A DNA stretch of 39,279 bases from Vulcanimicrobiota bacterium (lineage in GTDB: Bacteria > Vulcanimicrobiota > Vulcanimicrobiia > Vulcanimicrobiales > Vulcanimicrobiaceae): contig DAHUZB010000014.1 of NCBI GenBank assembly GCA_027306785.1, positions 1 to 39,279 on the forward strand, in the 5' to 3' direction. Shown piece after piece: positions 25,581 to 36,855 of this stretch (positions are counted from its first letter, which is position 1; each line of letters starts with the position of its first letter). Both the position numbers and the translations under genes were made by a program. The notes beneath the pieces are model-generated. The model saw only the letters and a program-made list of their open reading frames with translations, was not told the DNA's origin and ran no database searches.

Positions 25581-26513
25581 ATGCCGGTGATGCGACGGGT
25601 GCTCTTCATCGTGCTCGCGGCGGCGCTCGCCGCGGTAAACGCCGCGGCCGCGGCCGAGCCGAACCCCTACACGATCTTCGCGAACGCGCGCTCCTATTGG
25701 CTCGCGCAGCGCTATCCGCAGATGCTCGCCTACGACGTGGCGGTCGCGGTAACCGAGGGCGGCAAGCAGCGCGTCGAGCGCTACGACTCGGCGTTGGACG
25801 CGCGCACCGGACGCATCGTGGTCGATCCGGTCAGCGATTACGAACTCGCGCATCCGGTGAAGCCGAAGGGGATCAATCTGGGACTGCTCTTCCCGATCGG
25901 CAAGCCGTTGCCGCCGATCGATTTCCTCGGCGTACCGCATCTTGCGCCGACCTACTCGTTCGGAATGGCGCCCTTCGTACCAGCGCCCACACCGACGCCG
26001 TTCGATTCCGCCGCGCTCGTGCGCGATATCCGTCGCGAATTCCACGATCCGAACCCTCGCGTTTCCTCGCCCGCGCCGTCGCCGAGCGGATTGCAGACGA
26101 TCGTGGTGACGGCCGCGTCGGCTCGCGACTACACGATCCGTCTGCTCGGCGAAGAGCCCGTGGACGGGCATCTCTGCTATCATCTCGCGCTGCATCCGAC
26201 GCACGATCCGCAACGTCTGCGCATTCGCGAAGCGTGGATCGACGAGCACACGTTTGCCGTCTGGAAGCTGATCGATGCACTGAATTTCAAAAGCGGCGCG
26301 GGGACCACGGTGCCGTGGACGATTCGCTTTGCCGACCTCGACGGCGCGCACTATATCGCGGAAGAAGATGCGAACGCGCCGCTGCGAGCCGGCGGCGAGA
26401 TCTATACGCGCACGACGGTTCGTTTCGAACTTCTGCGCGCGGTCGCGCGCATGCCGCTCGGTCCGCCGATCGTCGCGGGCGTGGCGCGCGGCGAACGCTT
26501 GGAAGAACCGTAA
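25581..26513 (+). CDS. Exported protein of unknown function, paralogue of the 962-1723 protein
   Basis: 310 residues with a clear signal peptide (VLFIVLAAALAAVNAAAAA, cut near residue 25). No named family is recognised. After a helix (NPYTIFANARSYWLAQRYP) come strands that include the motif VDGHLCYHLALHP followed by AWIDEHTFAVWKLID, shared with the protein at 962-1723. A proline-rich linker (PAPTPTPFD) lies in the middle. A LolA-like lipid- or lipoprotein-binding fold is one possibility, not shown. It sits between tRNA-Lys and tRNA-Leu genes with a terminator in front, so it must have its own promoter. Starts at 25581 and 25590 are equally possible. Confidence 0.85.
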   Translation: MPVMRRVLFIVLAAALAAVNAAAAAEPNPYTIFANARSYWLAQRYPQMLAYDVAVAVTEGGKQRVERYDSALDARTGRIVVDPVSDYELAHPVKPKGINLGLLFPIGKPLPPIDFLGVPHLAPTYSFGMAPFVPAPTPTPFDSAALVRDIRREFHDPNPRVSSPAPSPSGLQTIVVTAASARDYTIRLLGEEPVDGHLCYHLALHPTHDPQRLRIREAWIDEHTFAVWKLIDALNFKSGAGTTVPWTIRFADLDGAHYIAEEDANAPLRAGGEIYTRTTVRFELLRAVARMPLGPPIVAGVARGERLEEP

Positions 26514-26592
26514 CCCGCGCAGAAGGAAAACGTCTCGACGCGTCCTATTTATGGTGGTCGCTCGGTCGCCGCTGTAGGCAGCTCGGCTGCGC

Positions 26593-26674
26593 GGGCAAGT
26601 GGCGGAACCGGTAGACGCGCTGGATTTAGGTTCCAGTGGGGCAACCCGTCAGAGTTCGAGTCTCTGCTTGCCCA
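26593..26674 (+). tRNA. tRNA-Leu (anticodon TAG)
   Basis: The acceptor GGGCAAG pairs with CTTGCCC. The anticodon stem CTGGA/TCCAG frames the loop TTTAGGT (TAG). The long variable arm expected for tRNA-Leu is present (GTGGGGCAACCCGT). The T-arm is CAGAG/CTCTG. CCA is not encoded. Confidence 0.96.
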
Positions 26675-26718
26675 AGTCTCCGGCGACATTTGCGGTAGCC
26701 CGATGCAGACGGGTTCCG

Positions 26719-26724
26719 TATAAA
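26719..26724 (+). promoter_or_regulatory. Candidate -10 element before tRNA-Gly
   Basis: TATAAA lies 15 bases before the tRNA. The best -35 match (TTGCGG, 26690-26695) is 23 bases away, which is too far, so the promoter call is weak. Confidence 0.3.
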
Positions 26725-26738
26725 CGGTGAGTGGTTCT

Positions 26739-26813
26739 GCGGAAGTAGCTCAGTGGTAGAGCATCGCCTTGCCAAGGCGAGGGTCGCGAGTTCGAATCTC
26801 GTCTTCCGCTCCA
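26739..26813 (+). tRNA. tRNA-Gly (anticodon GCC)
   Basis: The acceptor GCGGAAG pairs with CTTCCGC; the discriminator is T and CCA is encoded. The anticodon stem TCGCC/GGCGA frames the loop TTGCCAA (GCC). Confidence 0.97.
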
Positions 26814-26821
26814 TGATCGGT

Positions 26822-26865
26822 GAGGGGCGCCGGCGCAACAGCGCCGAAGCGTCCCTCGTCATTTT
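26822..26865 (+). terminator. Rho-independent terminator after tRNA-Gly
   Basis: The arms GAGGGGCGC and GCGTCCCTC pair (one G-T), then a 2-base bulge, then CGGCGC/GCGCCG around the loop AACA. A T-rich stretch (ATTTTC) follows. It separates the tRNA unit from tig. Confidence 0.8.
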
Positions 26866-26898
26866 CTCCCCTCATTTTCCACCGAAGAGAGCAGTTCC

Positions 26899-28194
26899 GT
26901 GAGCACCTCGACCCTGACTCGCCTCGCGCCCACGCAGGTCGAACTCGTCATCCCGATCGGCGCGGACGAGCTGGCCGCCGCCGAAGAGCGCGCCTTCCGC
27001 CGCCTCGCCAAGAACGTCAAGCTGCCGGGCTTCCGCGCGGGCAAAGTGCCGCGCAAGGTCTTCGAGCAGACCTACGGCGCGGGTGCGATCACGAACGAGG
27101 CCATGGACGACGTGGTGCCGGAGCTCTACGCGAAGGCCGTGCGCGAGCACGACCTCGACCCGGTCGATCGCCCCAAGATGGAGCTGCTCGCGACCGAGGA
27201 GGGGCAGCCGACCCGTCTGAAGGCGACCGTCGAAGTGCGTCCCGATTTCACCCTCGGCACCTACAAGGGCGTCGCGGTCGAGGTCGCGCCCGTCGCGGTC
27301 GGCGACGAGGACGTCGAGCGCAGTCTCGAGGCGCTCGCCAAGGAGCGCGCCACCCTCGTCCCGGTCGAGCGCGAGGCGCGCCTGGGCGACGTGGTGACGA
27401 TGGATTTCGAAGGCAAGATCGACGGCGTCGCCTTCGAGGGCGGCACCGCGCAGGGCCAGATGGCCGAGCTCGACGAGAACCGCTTCATTCCCGGCTTCGC
27501 AAGCGGCATCGCGGGCATGAAGCCCGGTGAGACCCGCGACGTCGAAGCGACCTTCCCCGAGGAGTACGGGCAGGCCGAGCTCGCCGGCAAGACCGCGGTC
27601 TTCACGATCGCGCTGCACGACGTCAAGAGCTACGAGCTGCCCGCCATCGACGACGAGTTCGCGAAGTCGATCTCCGAGAACGAGACCGCCGAAGCGCTCC
27701 GCGCCGACGTACGCAATCGTTTGGAGAGCATCGCGACCGGCCGTCGCCGTCGCGAGATCAGCGACGCGGTGATGCAGCAGCTGGTCGACGCGCACGAGAT
27801 TCCGCTCCCCGAGACGATGGTCGAGCGCGAAGTCGATCACATGGTCAACGACGCGATGAGCCAGGTTGCGCGCGCGGGCATCAGCTTCGAAGATTATCTC
27901 GCGCAGTCGGGCAAGACCGAGGACGAACTGCGCGCCGACTATCGGAAAGACGCGGAGATTCGCGTGAAGGGCACGCTGCTGATCGAGGCGATCGCGAAGG
28001 CGGAGAACATTACCGCGACGCCCGCCGACGTCACCGAAGAGCTCGAATCGCTTGCGCGCCAGTACGGCCAGCCGGTGGATCGCATCCGCGCCGCGCTCGG
28101 CAACAACGTGCTCGCGATGATGAGCGGGATCGTCCGAAACAAGACGCTCGACTTCCTCGTCGATCACGCCGCGGTCACCGACGCGAAGAAGTAG
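26899..28194 (+). CDS. tig: Trigger factor
   Basis: A 431-residue ribosome-bound chaperone with prolyl isomerase activity. The ribosome-docking signature GFRAGKVP is at 44-51. The FKBP-type domain occupies about 155-245 (GDVVTMDFEGKIDG, then PGFASGIAGMKPGE). The helical C-terminal substrate-binding arms follow. The start is GTG after a weak purine-rich site. It is followed by clpP and clpX, the common bacterial order tig-clpP-clpX, and is likely the first gene of that operon. Confidence 0.97.
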   Translation: MSTSTLTRLAPTQVELVIPIGADELAAAEERAFRRLAKNVKLPGFRAGKVPRKVFEQTYGAGAITNEAMDDVVPELYAKAVREHDLDPVDRPKMELLATEEGQPTRLKATVEVRPDFTLGTYKGVAVEVAPVAVGDEDVERSLEALAKERATLVPVEREARLGDVVTMDFEGKIDGVAFEGGTAQGQMAELDENRFIPGFASGIAGMKPGETRDVEATFPEEYGQAELAGKTAVFTIALHDVKSYELPAIDDEFAKSISENETAEALRADVRNRLESIATGRRRREISDAVMQQLVDAHEIPLPETMVEREVDHMVNDAMSQVARAGISFEDYLAQSGKTEDELRADYRKDAEIRVKGTLLIEAIAKAENITATPADVTEELESLARQYGQPVDRIRAALGNNVLAMMSGIVRNKTLDFLVDHAAVTDAKK

Positions 28195-28281
28195 GAGCGG
28201 CGCGAAGCAACTCCGTACCTCCGCACGTAGTTACAAGAAGAACAGTTCCGCCGGCACGCGCGGCGCAGTAGGAGAGAGAGA

Positions 28282-28890
28282 ATGGGTCACTTGGTTCCGA
28301 TGGTCGTCGAGCAGAGCGCGCGCGGTGAGCGCGCGTACGATATCTACTCGCGCCTTCTGAAAGACCGTATCGTTTTCGTGGGCGGACCGATCGACGATCA
28401 CCTGGCGAATCTCGTGATCGCGCAGCTGCTCTTCCTCGAAAAGGAAGACCCGGACAAGGATATCGACATGTACATCAACTCGCCGGGCGGTAGCGTCACG
28501 GCGGGGCTCGCGATCTACGACGCCATGCGCTTCATCAAGCCTGACGTCGCGACGATCTGCATGGGCATGGCGGCCTCGATGGGCTCGGTGCTCCTCACCG
28601 GCGGCGCGGCAGGCAAGCGCTACTCGCTGCCCCACTCCAAGATCCTGATCCACCAGCCCTGGGTCTCCCAGATCGGCGGCCAGGCGACCGACGTCGAGAT
28701 CGCGGCCCGCGACCTGATCGCGACCCGGCAGACGATCGCGCACATCTACGAGAAGACCTGCAATAAGTCGCTCGAGCAGATCCTCAAGGACATCGACCGC
28801 GACTACTATATGACCTCGGAAGAGGCCAAGGACTACGGGATTATCGATCACGTCATCGAAGACCGTGGGGCCTTGCCGACGCCGGCTTAA
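28282..28890 (+). CDS. clpP: ATP-dependent Clp protease proteolytic subunit
   Basis: A 202-residue serine peptidase that forms the tetradecameric chamber of ClpXP. The catalytic triad is visible: S99 in AASMGS, H124 in ILIHQP, and D173 in IDRDYYM. The SPGGSV loop (67-72) forms the oxyanion side. A strong AGGAG (28270-28274) lies seven bases before the ATG. It lies between tig (87-base gap) and clpX (23 bases), so one operon is expected. Confidence 0.98.
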   Translation: MGHLVPMVVEQSARGERAYDIYSRLLKDRIVFVGGPIDDHLANLVIAQLLFLEKEDPDKDIDMYINSPGGSVTAGLAIYDAMRFIKPDVATICMGMAASMGSVLLTGGAAGKRYSLPHSKILIHQPWVSQIGGQATDVEIAARDLIATRQTIAHIYEKTCNKSLEQILKDIDRDYYMTSEEAKDYGIIDHVIEDRGALPTPA

Positions 28891-28913
28891 GCCGAGAAGG
28901 ACGTCCGCGACTC

Positions 28914-30170
<1,257 letters not shown>

Positions 30171-30735
30171 GGCCGCGCCGCCGCACGGGGCGCGCCGGTA
30201 CGCCGGCGACGAAACCGCCCTGCGCGACATCCTCCAGCACTACCGCACCGGCCGCAACGATCGCGTTGCGGCCGATGTGCACTCCGGGGGCGACGATCGC
30301 GCCCGAATAGATGATCGCGCATGCATCGATACGCACCGGCGCGACGTCGACGACGAGCAACGGGCGTTCGAGCGCTGCGGGATTCGGCGGAAAGTGTCCC
30401 CACTGCGAGGTCACGTGCACGCCCGCGCCCAGATGCACGTCGTCGCCGATCGTCACGCCGCCGCCGCCCCAGATCACGCACGCGGGTCCGATCTCGACGC
30501 GATCCCCGAGGACGATGCGGCCGCGGCGTTCGGCGACGATGCTCGGGTTCAGGTACGCACCGTGATCGATGAAGCAGTCGCGGCCCGCGCGTATCCGCTT
30601 CCAGCCGCGAATGCGTACCCCCGCGCCGCACCGCACGTGCGCGAGCGCGCTACGGCCGCGCACGTCACGAGCGAACTCCGCGAGCATGGCGCCGAGCACG
30701 TGTGCCGTTGCGAGGATGCGTTGCGTTCCGAGCAT

Positions 30736-30875
30736 GAGGGAGTTCCATCATCGGCCGGCATGCCGCGAGCAGCCTAGCGGCGCCCGACCCGGCGCGCGGG
30801 GCCGTCCGCCCCAACCGCGATTGAGCGGCATGTATCTCGGCGCTCGCACGGTGTGCCGCGTACGATGGTGGCGGA
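30736..30875. other. Divergent intergenic region, acyltransferase / capD
   Basis: 140 very GC-rich bases between divergent genes. It should hold promoters in both directions, but I see no convincing -35/-10 pair or operator palindrome. Confidence 0.5.
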
Positions 30876-32816
30876 ATGAAATCGACGTCGGGGAGCCGCG
30901 GCATTCGGCCGCTCTTACGCGCCGCATTGTTCGCGACCGATTGCGTGCTCGTTGCGATCGCCGTCGCCGCGGCGCCCGCGATCGGCGACGTGCACAGCGC
31001 ATCGACGGCCGAACTCGCGATCATCGGCGGCATCATTCTCCTCGTCGGCAGCTACGTGCAGATCCGCTACGAGAGCGCGCGCACCTTCGATTTTCACGAC
31101 GTGCTGCGCCTCTTCGCGGGAGCCCTCGCGGGCGCGATTCTCGCGCTGCTCTTCGAACAGATCCCGACGCCGTTCTCACATGCCTCCGGGCGCATCGTCG
31201 CAATCGCCGCAATGACCGCCTTCGTGTTGCGCATGATTCCGCGCATCGCGCTCGTGCAGCTGCGCACGTGGTGGATCGGACGCCGCCCCGACGGCAAGCG
31301 TGCGCTCGTCGTCGGGCACGGCATCGCCGCGCAGAGCGTGATCAAAGCGATCCTCGAGGATCGTACGATGCCGCTCGTCGTGGTCGGTTGCGTGGACGAC
31401 GGCGTCTCGGAGCGGCGCGTCGACGGCGTGCGCGTGCTGGGCGACGTCGCGCAGTTGCCCGACCTGGTCCGCGCGCACGCGATCGACGTCGTGATCGTCG
31501 CGATCTCCGCCGCGCCGCTCGCGCTCGTCAACCGGATCAAATCGCTCTGCGTGGCGCTTCCCGAGGGCCTACGTCCGCGCGTAACCGTGGTGCCCGAAGC
31601 CTCCGACCTGCTGAGCGAACGCGTGCGCGTGGCGCGCACGCAGGAGCTTCGCATCGAAGACGTGCTCGACCGCGACCCGGTCGTCATCGACACGGTCGGC
31701 ATCCGTCCGCACCTCGAGGACCAGGTGGTGCTCGTCACCGGCGCGGGCGGCTCGATCGGCGGCGAGATCTGCCGTCAGATCGCCACCTTCGAACCGCGTT
31801 TGCTGGTGCTGCTCGGTCACGGTGAAAACTCGCTCTTCGAGATCGAGCGCGAGCTGCGCGAGAAGTACCGCTTCGATCGCACGCGCATCGTGCTCGCCGA
31901 CGTTGCCGACGGTGCGGCGATCCGCGCGGTCTTTTCGGCCTATCGTCCGCGCGTCGTGCTGCACGCCGCAGCGCACAAGCACGTCCCGATCGTCGAAGAG
32001 AACGTCTGCGAAGCCGTGCGCAACAACGTCCTCGGCACCAAGGTCGTTGCGCTCGCCGCCGCGGCATCGGGCGCCGCCAAGTTCGTGCTCCTCTCAACCG
32101 ACAAGGCGGTCAATCCGACGAGCGTGATGGGCGCGACCAAGCGTATGGCCGAGTTGATCTGCCAATCCTTCGCGGGCGGATCGCCGACCGAGTTCGTCTC
32201 CGTCCGTTTCGGAAACGTGCTCGGCAGCCGCGGCAGCGTGGTCCCGATCTTTCGCGCGCAGGTGCAGGCGGGCGGTCCCCTGACGATCACGCATCGCGAG
32301 ATGCTGCGCTACTTCATGACGATTCCCGAGGCGGTCTCGCTCGTGCTGCAGGCGATGTCGATGGGACTCGACGGCGAGGTCTTCGTGCTCGACATGGGCG
32401 CACCGGTGCGCATCGTCGATCTCGCCGAGGCGGTGATTCGTCTCTCGGGCTACGAGCCGTATCGTGACATCGATATCGTCGAGCGCGGCATCCGTCCGGG
32501 CGAGAAGCTCTTCGAAGAGATCCTCACGAGCGGCGAAGGCTTCACCCGGACGAGCCACGAGCGGCTCTTCATCGCCAAGCAGGAGCGCCGCGACTACGCC
32601 GAGCTGTGCGACGCAATCGATGCGCTGCGCGCGGCGATCCGTCGGAATGACGCGCACGCGTGCGTCGATATCCTCACGCGCGTCGTGCCGGAGTACCGTC
32701 CCGCCGCGTCGCCGCTTCCCGCCGTCGCGTCCGAGAGCCCGCAGCCCACGACGGCCGCGGTGGAGCGCGGCGTCATCGCCGATTTCACCCTCACCCCCAT
32801 CGAGGCGAATATCTGA
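30876..32816 (+). CDS. CapD/WbpM-type UDP-sugar 4,6-dehydratase, membrane-bound
   Basis: 646 residues. Four membrane helices (about 10-36, 45-62, 78-97 and 106-125) precede a CoA-binding-like domain and the short-chain dehydrogenase-type catalytic domain with VTGAGGSIGGE (near 287-297). The catalytic triad uses Met in place of Tyr, as in the WbpM/PglF family: PTSVMGATK with M418 and K422. RPGEKLFEEI is a family signature. It should dehydrate UDP-GlcNAc to the 4-keto-6-deoxy sugar, making a second UDP-sugar (for example towards QuiNAc or FucNAc). It opens the glycan operon; the wbpA-like GTG follows one base after its stop. Confidence 0.95.
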   Translation: MKSTSGSRGIRPLLRAALFATDCVLVAIAVAAAPAIGDVHSASTAELAIIGGIILLVGSYVQIRYESARTFDFHDVLRLFAGALAGAILALLFEQIPTPFSHASGRIVAIAAMTAFVLRMIPRIALVQLRTWWIGRRPDGKRALVVGHGIAAQSVIKAILEDRTMPLVVVGCVDDGVSERRVDGVRVLGDVAQLPDLVRAHAIDVVIVAISAAPLALVNRIKSLCVALPEGLRPRVTVVPEASDLLSERVRVARTQELRIEDVLDRDPVVIDTVGIRPHLEDQVVLVTGAGGSIGGEICRQIATFEPRLLVLLGHGENSLFEIERELREKYRFDRTRIVLADVADGAAIRAVFSAYRPRVVLHAAAHKHVPIVEENVCEAVRNNVLGTKVVALAAAASGAAKFVLLSTDKAVNPTSVMGATKRMAELICQSFAGGSPTEFVSVRFGNVLGSRGSVVPIFRAQVQAGGPLTITHREMLRYFMTIPEAVSLVLQAMSMGLDGEVFVLDMGAPVRIVDLAEAVIRLSGYEPYRDIDIVERGIRPGEKLFEEILTSGEGFTRTSHERLFIAKQERRDYAELCDAIDALRAAIRRNDAHACVDILTRVVPEYRPAASPLPAVASESPQPTTAAVERGVIADFTLTPIEANI

Positions 32817-32817
32817 C

Positions 32818-34155
32818 GTGAAACTGCTCGATGCACCGTCGCTGCGCGCGAGCGCGCTCAAGAAGAAGATCCTCGATCGCAGTGCGGTCGTAGGCGTGAT
32901 CGGAATCGGCTATGTCGGCCTTCCGCTCGCGGTGGAGAAGGCGAAGGTCGGCTTTCGCGTGATCGGCTACGATCGCAATCCGATTCGCGTCGATCAGATC
33001 CGCCAAGGGTTGAACTACATTCGCGATGTGAACGACGACGAGCTCGCGCAGGCGGTCGAAGCGGGATTGCTGAGCGCCTCATCGGACTTCGGCTCGCTCG
33101 ATAGCTGCGACTGCATCGTCATCTGCGTGCCGACGCCGCTGACGGCGAACAAAGAGCCGGATATCTCGTTCATACGCAGCGTCGCGGCCGAGGTGGCGCG
33201 CGAGTTGCGACCGGGGCAATTGATCTGCCTGGAGAGCACGACCTATCCGGGCACGACCGAAGAGGTGCTGCTCGCTGCGCTCGCACGGTCGGGCTTGCAG
33301 GTCGGCGAGGAGTTCTTTCTCGCCTTTTCGCCCGAACGCGTCGATCCCGGCAACGCGCGCTACACCACGAAGAACACGAGCAAAGTGGTCGGCGGCGTCA
33401 CGCCCGCCTGCCTCGACGTGGCGGCGACGTTCTACGCGCAGACGATCGCGCAGGTGGTTCCGGTCTCGTCGCCGCGCGTCGCCGAGATGACGAAGGTCTT
33501 CGAAAACACGTTCCGCGCCGTCAACATCGCGCTCGTGAACGAGATGACGCTCCTCTGCGATCGCCTCGGCATCAGCGTCTGGGACGTACTCGACGCGGCG
33601 GCCACCAAGCCGTTCGGCATCATGCGCTTCGATCCGGGCCCGGGCGTCGGCGGGCACTGCATTCCGCTCGATCCGTTCTACTTGGCGTGGAAGGCGCGCG
33701 AGTACGACATGAACGTGCGCTTCATCGAGCTGGCGGGCGAGATCAATTGGACGATGCCGTACTTCGTACGCGAAAAGCTGATGCGCGCGCTCAATGAAAA
33801 CGGCCGCTCGCTCAAAGGCAGTGAGATCTTCGTGCTCGGCGTCGCCTACAAGCACGATATCGAAGATTGGCGCGAATCGCCCGCGCTCAAGGTGATCGAT
33901 CTGCTCAAACGCGACGGCTCGCGCATCACCTACCACGATCCGCACGTGCCGAGTTTTACCGACGAGCACGGCGAACTCTGGCATTCGCTGCCGCTCTCGC
34001 GCGAGATCCTCGAACGCGCCGATGCGGTGCTCATCCTCACCGATCATGCCGCGATCGATTACGGCCGCGTCTGCGATGCCGCGCGGCTGGTGGTGGATAC
34101 GCGCAACGCCACCCGTGCCGTGCGCGACGGTCGCACGAACGTGGTGCTCCTATGA
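32818..34155 (+). CDS. wbpA: UDP-N-acetyl-D-glucosamine 6-dehydrogenase, WbpA-like
   Basis: A 445-residue NAD+-dependent enzyme that oxidises the C6 of UDP-GlcNAc to the acid, step one of the UDP-ManNAc(3NAc)A route. The Rossmann motif is [10 protein letters not shown] (29-38). The catalytic Cys is C281 in [16 protein letters not shown], and the FSPERVDPG loop is present. GTG at 32818 is the start; upstream frame extension would read into capD. The next gene overlaps by four bases. A UDP-glucose dehydrogenase is the alternative, but the order with the Wbp enzymes fits WbpA better. Confidence 0.92.
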   Translation: MKLLDAPSLRASALKKKILDRSAVVGVIGIGYVGLPLAVEKAKVGFRVIGYDRNPIRVDQIRQGLNYIRDVNDDELAQAVEAGLLSASSDFGSLDSCDCIVICVPTPLTANKEPDISFIRSVAAEVARELRPGQLICLESTTYPGTTEEVLLAALARSGLQVGEEFFLAFSPERVDPGNARYTTKNTSKVVGGVTPACLDVAATFYAQTIAQVVPVSSPRVAEMTKVFENTFRAVNIALVNEMTLLCDRLGISVWDVLDAAATKPFGIMRFDPGPGVGGHCIPLDPFYLAWKAREYDMNVRFIELAGEINWTMPYFVREKLMRALNENGRSLKGSEIFVLGVAYKHDIEDWRESPALKVIDLLKRDGSRITYHDPHVPSFTDEHGELWHSLPLSREILERADAVLILTDHAAIDYGRVCDAARLVVDTRNATRAVRDGRTNVVLL

Positions 34156-35156
34156 CGGCGATCCGACATCCGCGCGTCGGCGTGCTCGGAGCGGGCCGCT
34201 GGGGCGCGAATCTGATCCGCACCTGCGCCGAGCTCGCGCTCTTGGAGAGCGTCTGCGAGCCCGAATCGGAGGCGCGCGCGCGCCTTCGCGCGCAGTATCC
34301 GCGCCTGCCGATCCTGAGCGAGCTCGACGCATTCCTGGCCCGCGACATCGACGCCGTGATCGTCGCCACCCCGCCCGCCACGCACGTCGAGCTTGCGCTC
34401 GAAGCGATCGCGGCGGGCAAGCACGTCTTCGTGGAAAAACCGCTCGCGCTCTCCGAAGCCGACGCGCTGACGGTACGCCGCGCCGCTCGCGCGGGTCGGC
34501 GGATCGTCTTCGTCGGACACGTCGTGCTCTATCATCCGGCGATTCGACGCGCGATCGAACTCGTACGCTCGGGCGCGATCGGCGAACTGCGCCACATCCG
34601 CGCGCGCCGCTGTGCCTTCGGCCGACTGCGCGCGCGGGAGAACGTGTGGTGGAGCCTCTCGCCGCACGACGTGGCGATCGTGCTCGCGCTCTTCGAATCC
34701 GATCCGATCGCGGTCAGCGGGTCGCTGCACGCGTTCGTGCGGCCGGATGTCGCGGACTTCGCCTATGCGGACATCTCCTTCGACGGCGGGCGCAGCGCGC
34801 ACATCGAATCGTGCTGGCTCGATCCGGAAAAGAACGCTCAGCTCGACATCTTCGGGTCGACCGGCGTGCTTCGCTTTATCGACGACGCCGAGGGCGGGAC
34901 GCTCGCGCTCACCCCCTGCGGCAGTGCCCCGAACGCGCACGGCGATCCCGAGCTGTGGCGCGAGGAGCGTCACGCGATTGCGTGCGATCGCATCGAACCG
35001 TTGCGTGCCGAGCTCTGCGCCTTCGCAAATGCGCTCGCGACCGGCGAGCCCGCGCTGACCGACGCGGACGAGGGCACGCGTGTCGTCGCGGTGCTCGATG
35101 CGCTGGAACGCGCGGCGCACGCCCGGCACATCCTTCCCGCCGAGGCGCTCGTATGA
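34152..35156 (+). CDS. wbpB: Gfo/Idh-type NAD-dependent oxidoreductase, WbpB-like
   Basis: 334 residues. The N-terminal NAD-binding motif is GVLGAGRWG (10-18). [14 protein letters not shown] is the Gfo/Idh lysine motif, and a [10 protein letters not shown] strand and C-terminal domain follow. In the Pseudomonas pathway WbpB oxidises C3 of UDP-GlcNAcA to give the 3-keto substrate for the aminotransferase and recycles NAD with 2-oxoglutarate. The ATG overlaps the wbpA stop and the stop overlaps the next ATG, so the block is co-translated. Function is from family and context. Confidence 0.88.
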   Translation: MTAIRHPRVGVLGAGRWGANLIRTCAELALLESVCEPESEARARLRAQYPRLPILSELDAFLARDIDAVIVATPPATHVELALEAIAAGKHVFVEKPLALSEADALTVRRAARAGRRIVFVGHVVLYHPAIRRAIELVRSGAIGELRHIRARRCAFGRLRARENVWWSLSPHDVAIVLALFESDPIAVSGSLHAFVRPDVADFAYADISFDGGRSAHIESCWLDPEKNAQLDIFGSTGVLRFIDDAEGGTLALTPCGSAPNAHGDPELWREERHAIACDRIEPLRAELCAFANALATGEPALTDADEGTRVVAVLDALERAAHARHILPAEALV

Positions 35157-35752
35157 CGTCGCTTCGACCGCAGGCGCACGCCGCGTTCGTCCATCCGTCA
35201 TCCTACGTGGACGAGCCGTGCGAGATCGGCGCGGGAACCAAGATTTGGCACTTCTCGCACGTGATGGCGGGCGCGCATATCGGAGCGAACTGCTCGATCG
35301 GACAGAACGTGGTGATCGCACCCAACGTTCGGATCGGCGACAACGTCAAGATCCAAAATAACGTCTCGGTCTACGAGGGCGTCATCCTGGAAGACGACGT
35401 CTTCTGCGGCCCGAGCATGGTCTTCACCAACGTGGTGACACCCCGCTCCGGCACGCCGCGCAACACGGCGGCGGATTATCGCCCCACGATCGTTCGGCGC
35501 GGCGCGACGATCGGTGCGAACGCGACGATCGTCTGCGGTCACGAACTCGGCGCCTTCGCGTTCGTCGGCGCCGGTTCGGTCGTCACCAAGGACGTGCCGG
35601 CCTATGCGATGGTCTATGGCAATCCCGCGCGCATTCACGGCTACGCCTGCGAGTGCGGCCTCGCGCTCGCCTTCGACGGCGACGCCGCACGCTGCGATGC
35701 ATGCGGGCGCGGGTATGCGCGCACCGGCAGCACGGTTCGGAGGAGCTCATGA
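35153..35752 (+). CDS. wbpD: WbpD-like UDP-sugar N-acetyltransferase with zinc-ribbon tail
   Basis: 199 residues. A left-handed beta-helix of hexapeptide repeats covers about 20-160 ([20 protein letters not shown] and the [18 protein letters not shown] region). It should acetylate the 3-amino group, giving UDP-2,3-diacetamido-2,3-dideoxy-glucuronic acid. The C-terminal tail has C166, C168, C181 and C184 in CEC then CDAC spacing, like a small zinc ribbon. The function of the tail is not known to me. Both ends overlap neighbours by four bases. Confidence 0.87.
   Translation: MTSLRPQAHAAFVHPSSYVDEPCEIGAGTKIWHFSHVMAGAHIGANCSIGQNVVIAPNVRIGDNVKIQNNVSVYEGVILEDDVFCGPSMVFTNVVTPRSGTPRNTAADYRPTIVRRGATIGANATIVCGHELGAFAFVGAGSVVTKDVPAYAMVYGNPARIHGYACECGLALAFDGDAARCDACGRGYARTGSTVRRSS
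35739..35745 (+). promoter_or_regulatory. Shine-Dalgarno site of the WbpE-like gene
   Basis: GGAGGAG precedes the ATG at 35749 and lies within the last codons of the wbpD-like gene. It gives the internal aminotransferase gene its own strong ribosome site. Confidence 0.6.
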
Positions 35753-36855
35753 TCCCGATTTGCGACGTCACCGAGCAGTACCGCACCCTCAAAGGACAGA
35801 TCGACGCCGCCGTGCTCGACGTCTTCGCGCACGGACAGTACATCAACGGTCCGAACGTGCAGGCGTTCGAACGTGAGTTGGCGGCGTACCTCGGCTGCGG
35901 CTATGCCGTCGGTTTGAACTCCGGTACCGACGCGCTGCACCTCGCCCTGCGCGCCCTCGACATCGGTCCGGGCGACGAAGTGATCACCACGCCCTTCACC
36001 TTCGTCGCAACGACCGAGGCGATCGGGATCGTCGGCGCGACGCCGGTCTTCGCGGATATCGATCCGCAGCGATTCACGATCGATCCGAAGGCGATCGAGG
36101 CGGCGATCACGCCGCGCACGCGCGCCATCCTACCTGTGCATCTTTACGGCTTCCCCGCACCGATGCACGAGATCCTCGCGATCGCGCAGCGCTACGGCTT
36201 GGCGGTGGTCGAAGACTGCGCGCAGGCAATCGGCGCGACGATCGAGGGGCGACACGTCGGCACCTTCGGCGATGCGGCGGCGTTCAGTTTCTTCCCTTCG
36301 AAGAATCTCGGCGCGTACGGAGACGGCGGGGCGCTCTGCACGTCGCGACCCGATCTCGCGGAGCGCGTGCGCGCGCTGCGTGCCCACGGCGGACGCGTCA
36401 AATATCATCACGAGGAGCTCGGGGTCAACAGCCGCCTCGACGAAGTGCAAGCGGCGATCTTGCGCGTCAAGCTGCCGCATCTGGAGCGCTGGATCGCCCG
36501 GCGCCGCGCGCATGCCGCCGCCTACGACGCCGCGCTACGCGAGGTGGTGGCAACGCCCGTGGAACTCGGGGGCTACGGCCACGTCTACCATCAATACACG
36601 ATCCGCACGAGCGAGCGCGATCGGATGCAACGCGCGCTCGGCGATCTCGGCATTCAAACGATGGTCTACTACCCGATCCCGCTGCACTTGCAGCGCGTGC
36701 TCGGCGAGCTCGGGCTGCGCGAGGGCGCCTTCCCGCACGCGGAGTTCGCGGCGCGCGAGGTCCTCTCGCTTCCGATGTACCCGGAACTGCGCGACGAGCA
36801 ACGGCTGCGCGTGGTGCGCGCGGTGCGCGCGCAGGGCGCGTTCGCGGCGGTATGA
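35749..36855 (+). CDS. wbpE: DegT/DnrJ/EryC1 aminotransferase, WbpE-like
   Basis: A 368-residue PLP enzyme that transfers an amino group to the 3-keto sugar. The PLP lysine is K185 in [27 protein letters not shown] and [10 protein letters not shown] bind the cofactor. The VYHQYTIR and YPIPLHLQ segments near the C-terminus are typical of this family. The position between WbpD- and WbpI-like genes fits WbpE. The wbpI-like ATG overlaps its stop. Confidence 0.92.
   Translation: MIPICDVTEQYRTLKGQIDAAVLDVFAHGQYINGPNVQAFERELAAYLGCGYAVGLNSGTDALHLALRALDIGPGDEVITTPFTFVATTEAIGIVGATPVFADIDPQRFTIDPKAIEAAITPRTRAILPVHLYGFPAPMHEILAIAQRYGLAVVEDCAQAIGATIEGRHVGTFGDAAAFSFFPSKNLGAYGDGGALCTSRPDLAERVRALRAHGGRVKYHHEELGVNSRLDEVQAAILRVKLPHLERWIARRRAHAAAYDAALREVVATPVELGGYGHVYHQYTIRTSERDRMQRALGDLGIQTMVYYPIPLHLQRVLGELGLREGAFPHAEFAAREVLSLPMYPELRDEQRLRVVRAVRAQGAFAAV

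Noticed and set aside
30736-30875. GC-rich inverted stretches before capD as an operator or terminator
   Set aside because: Pairings are imperfect and lack a T run or a clear symmetrical site; expected by chance at this GC content.
32464-32817. N-terminal extension of the WbpA-like protein
   Set aside because: It overlaps the end of capD; the family length and the GTG next to the capD stop argue for the shorter form.
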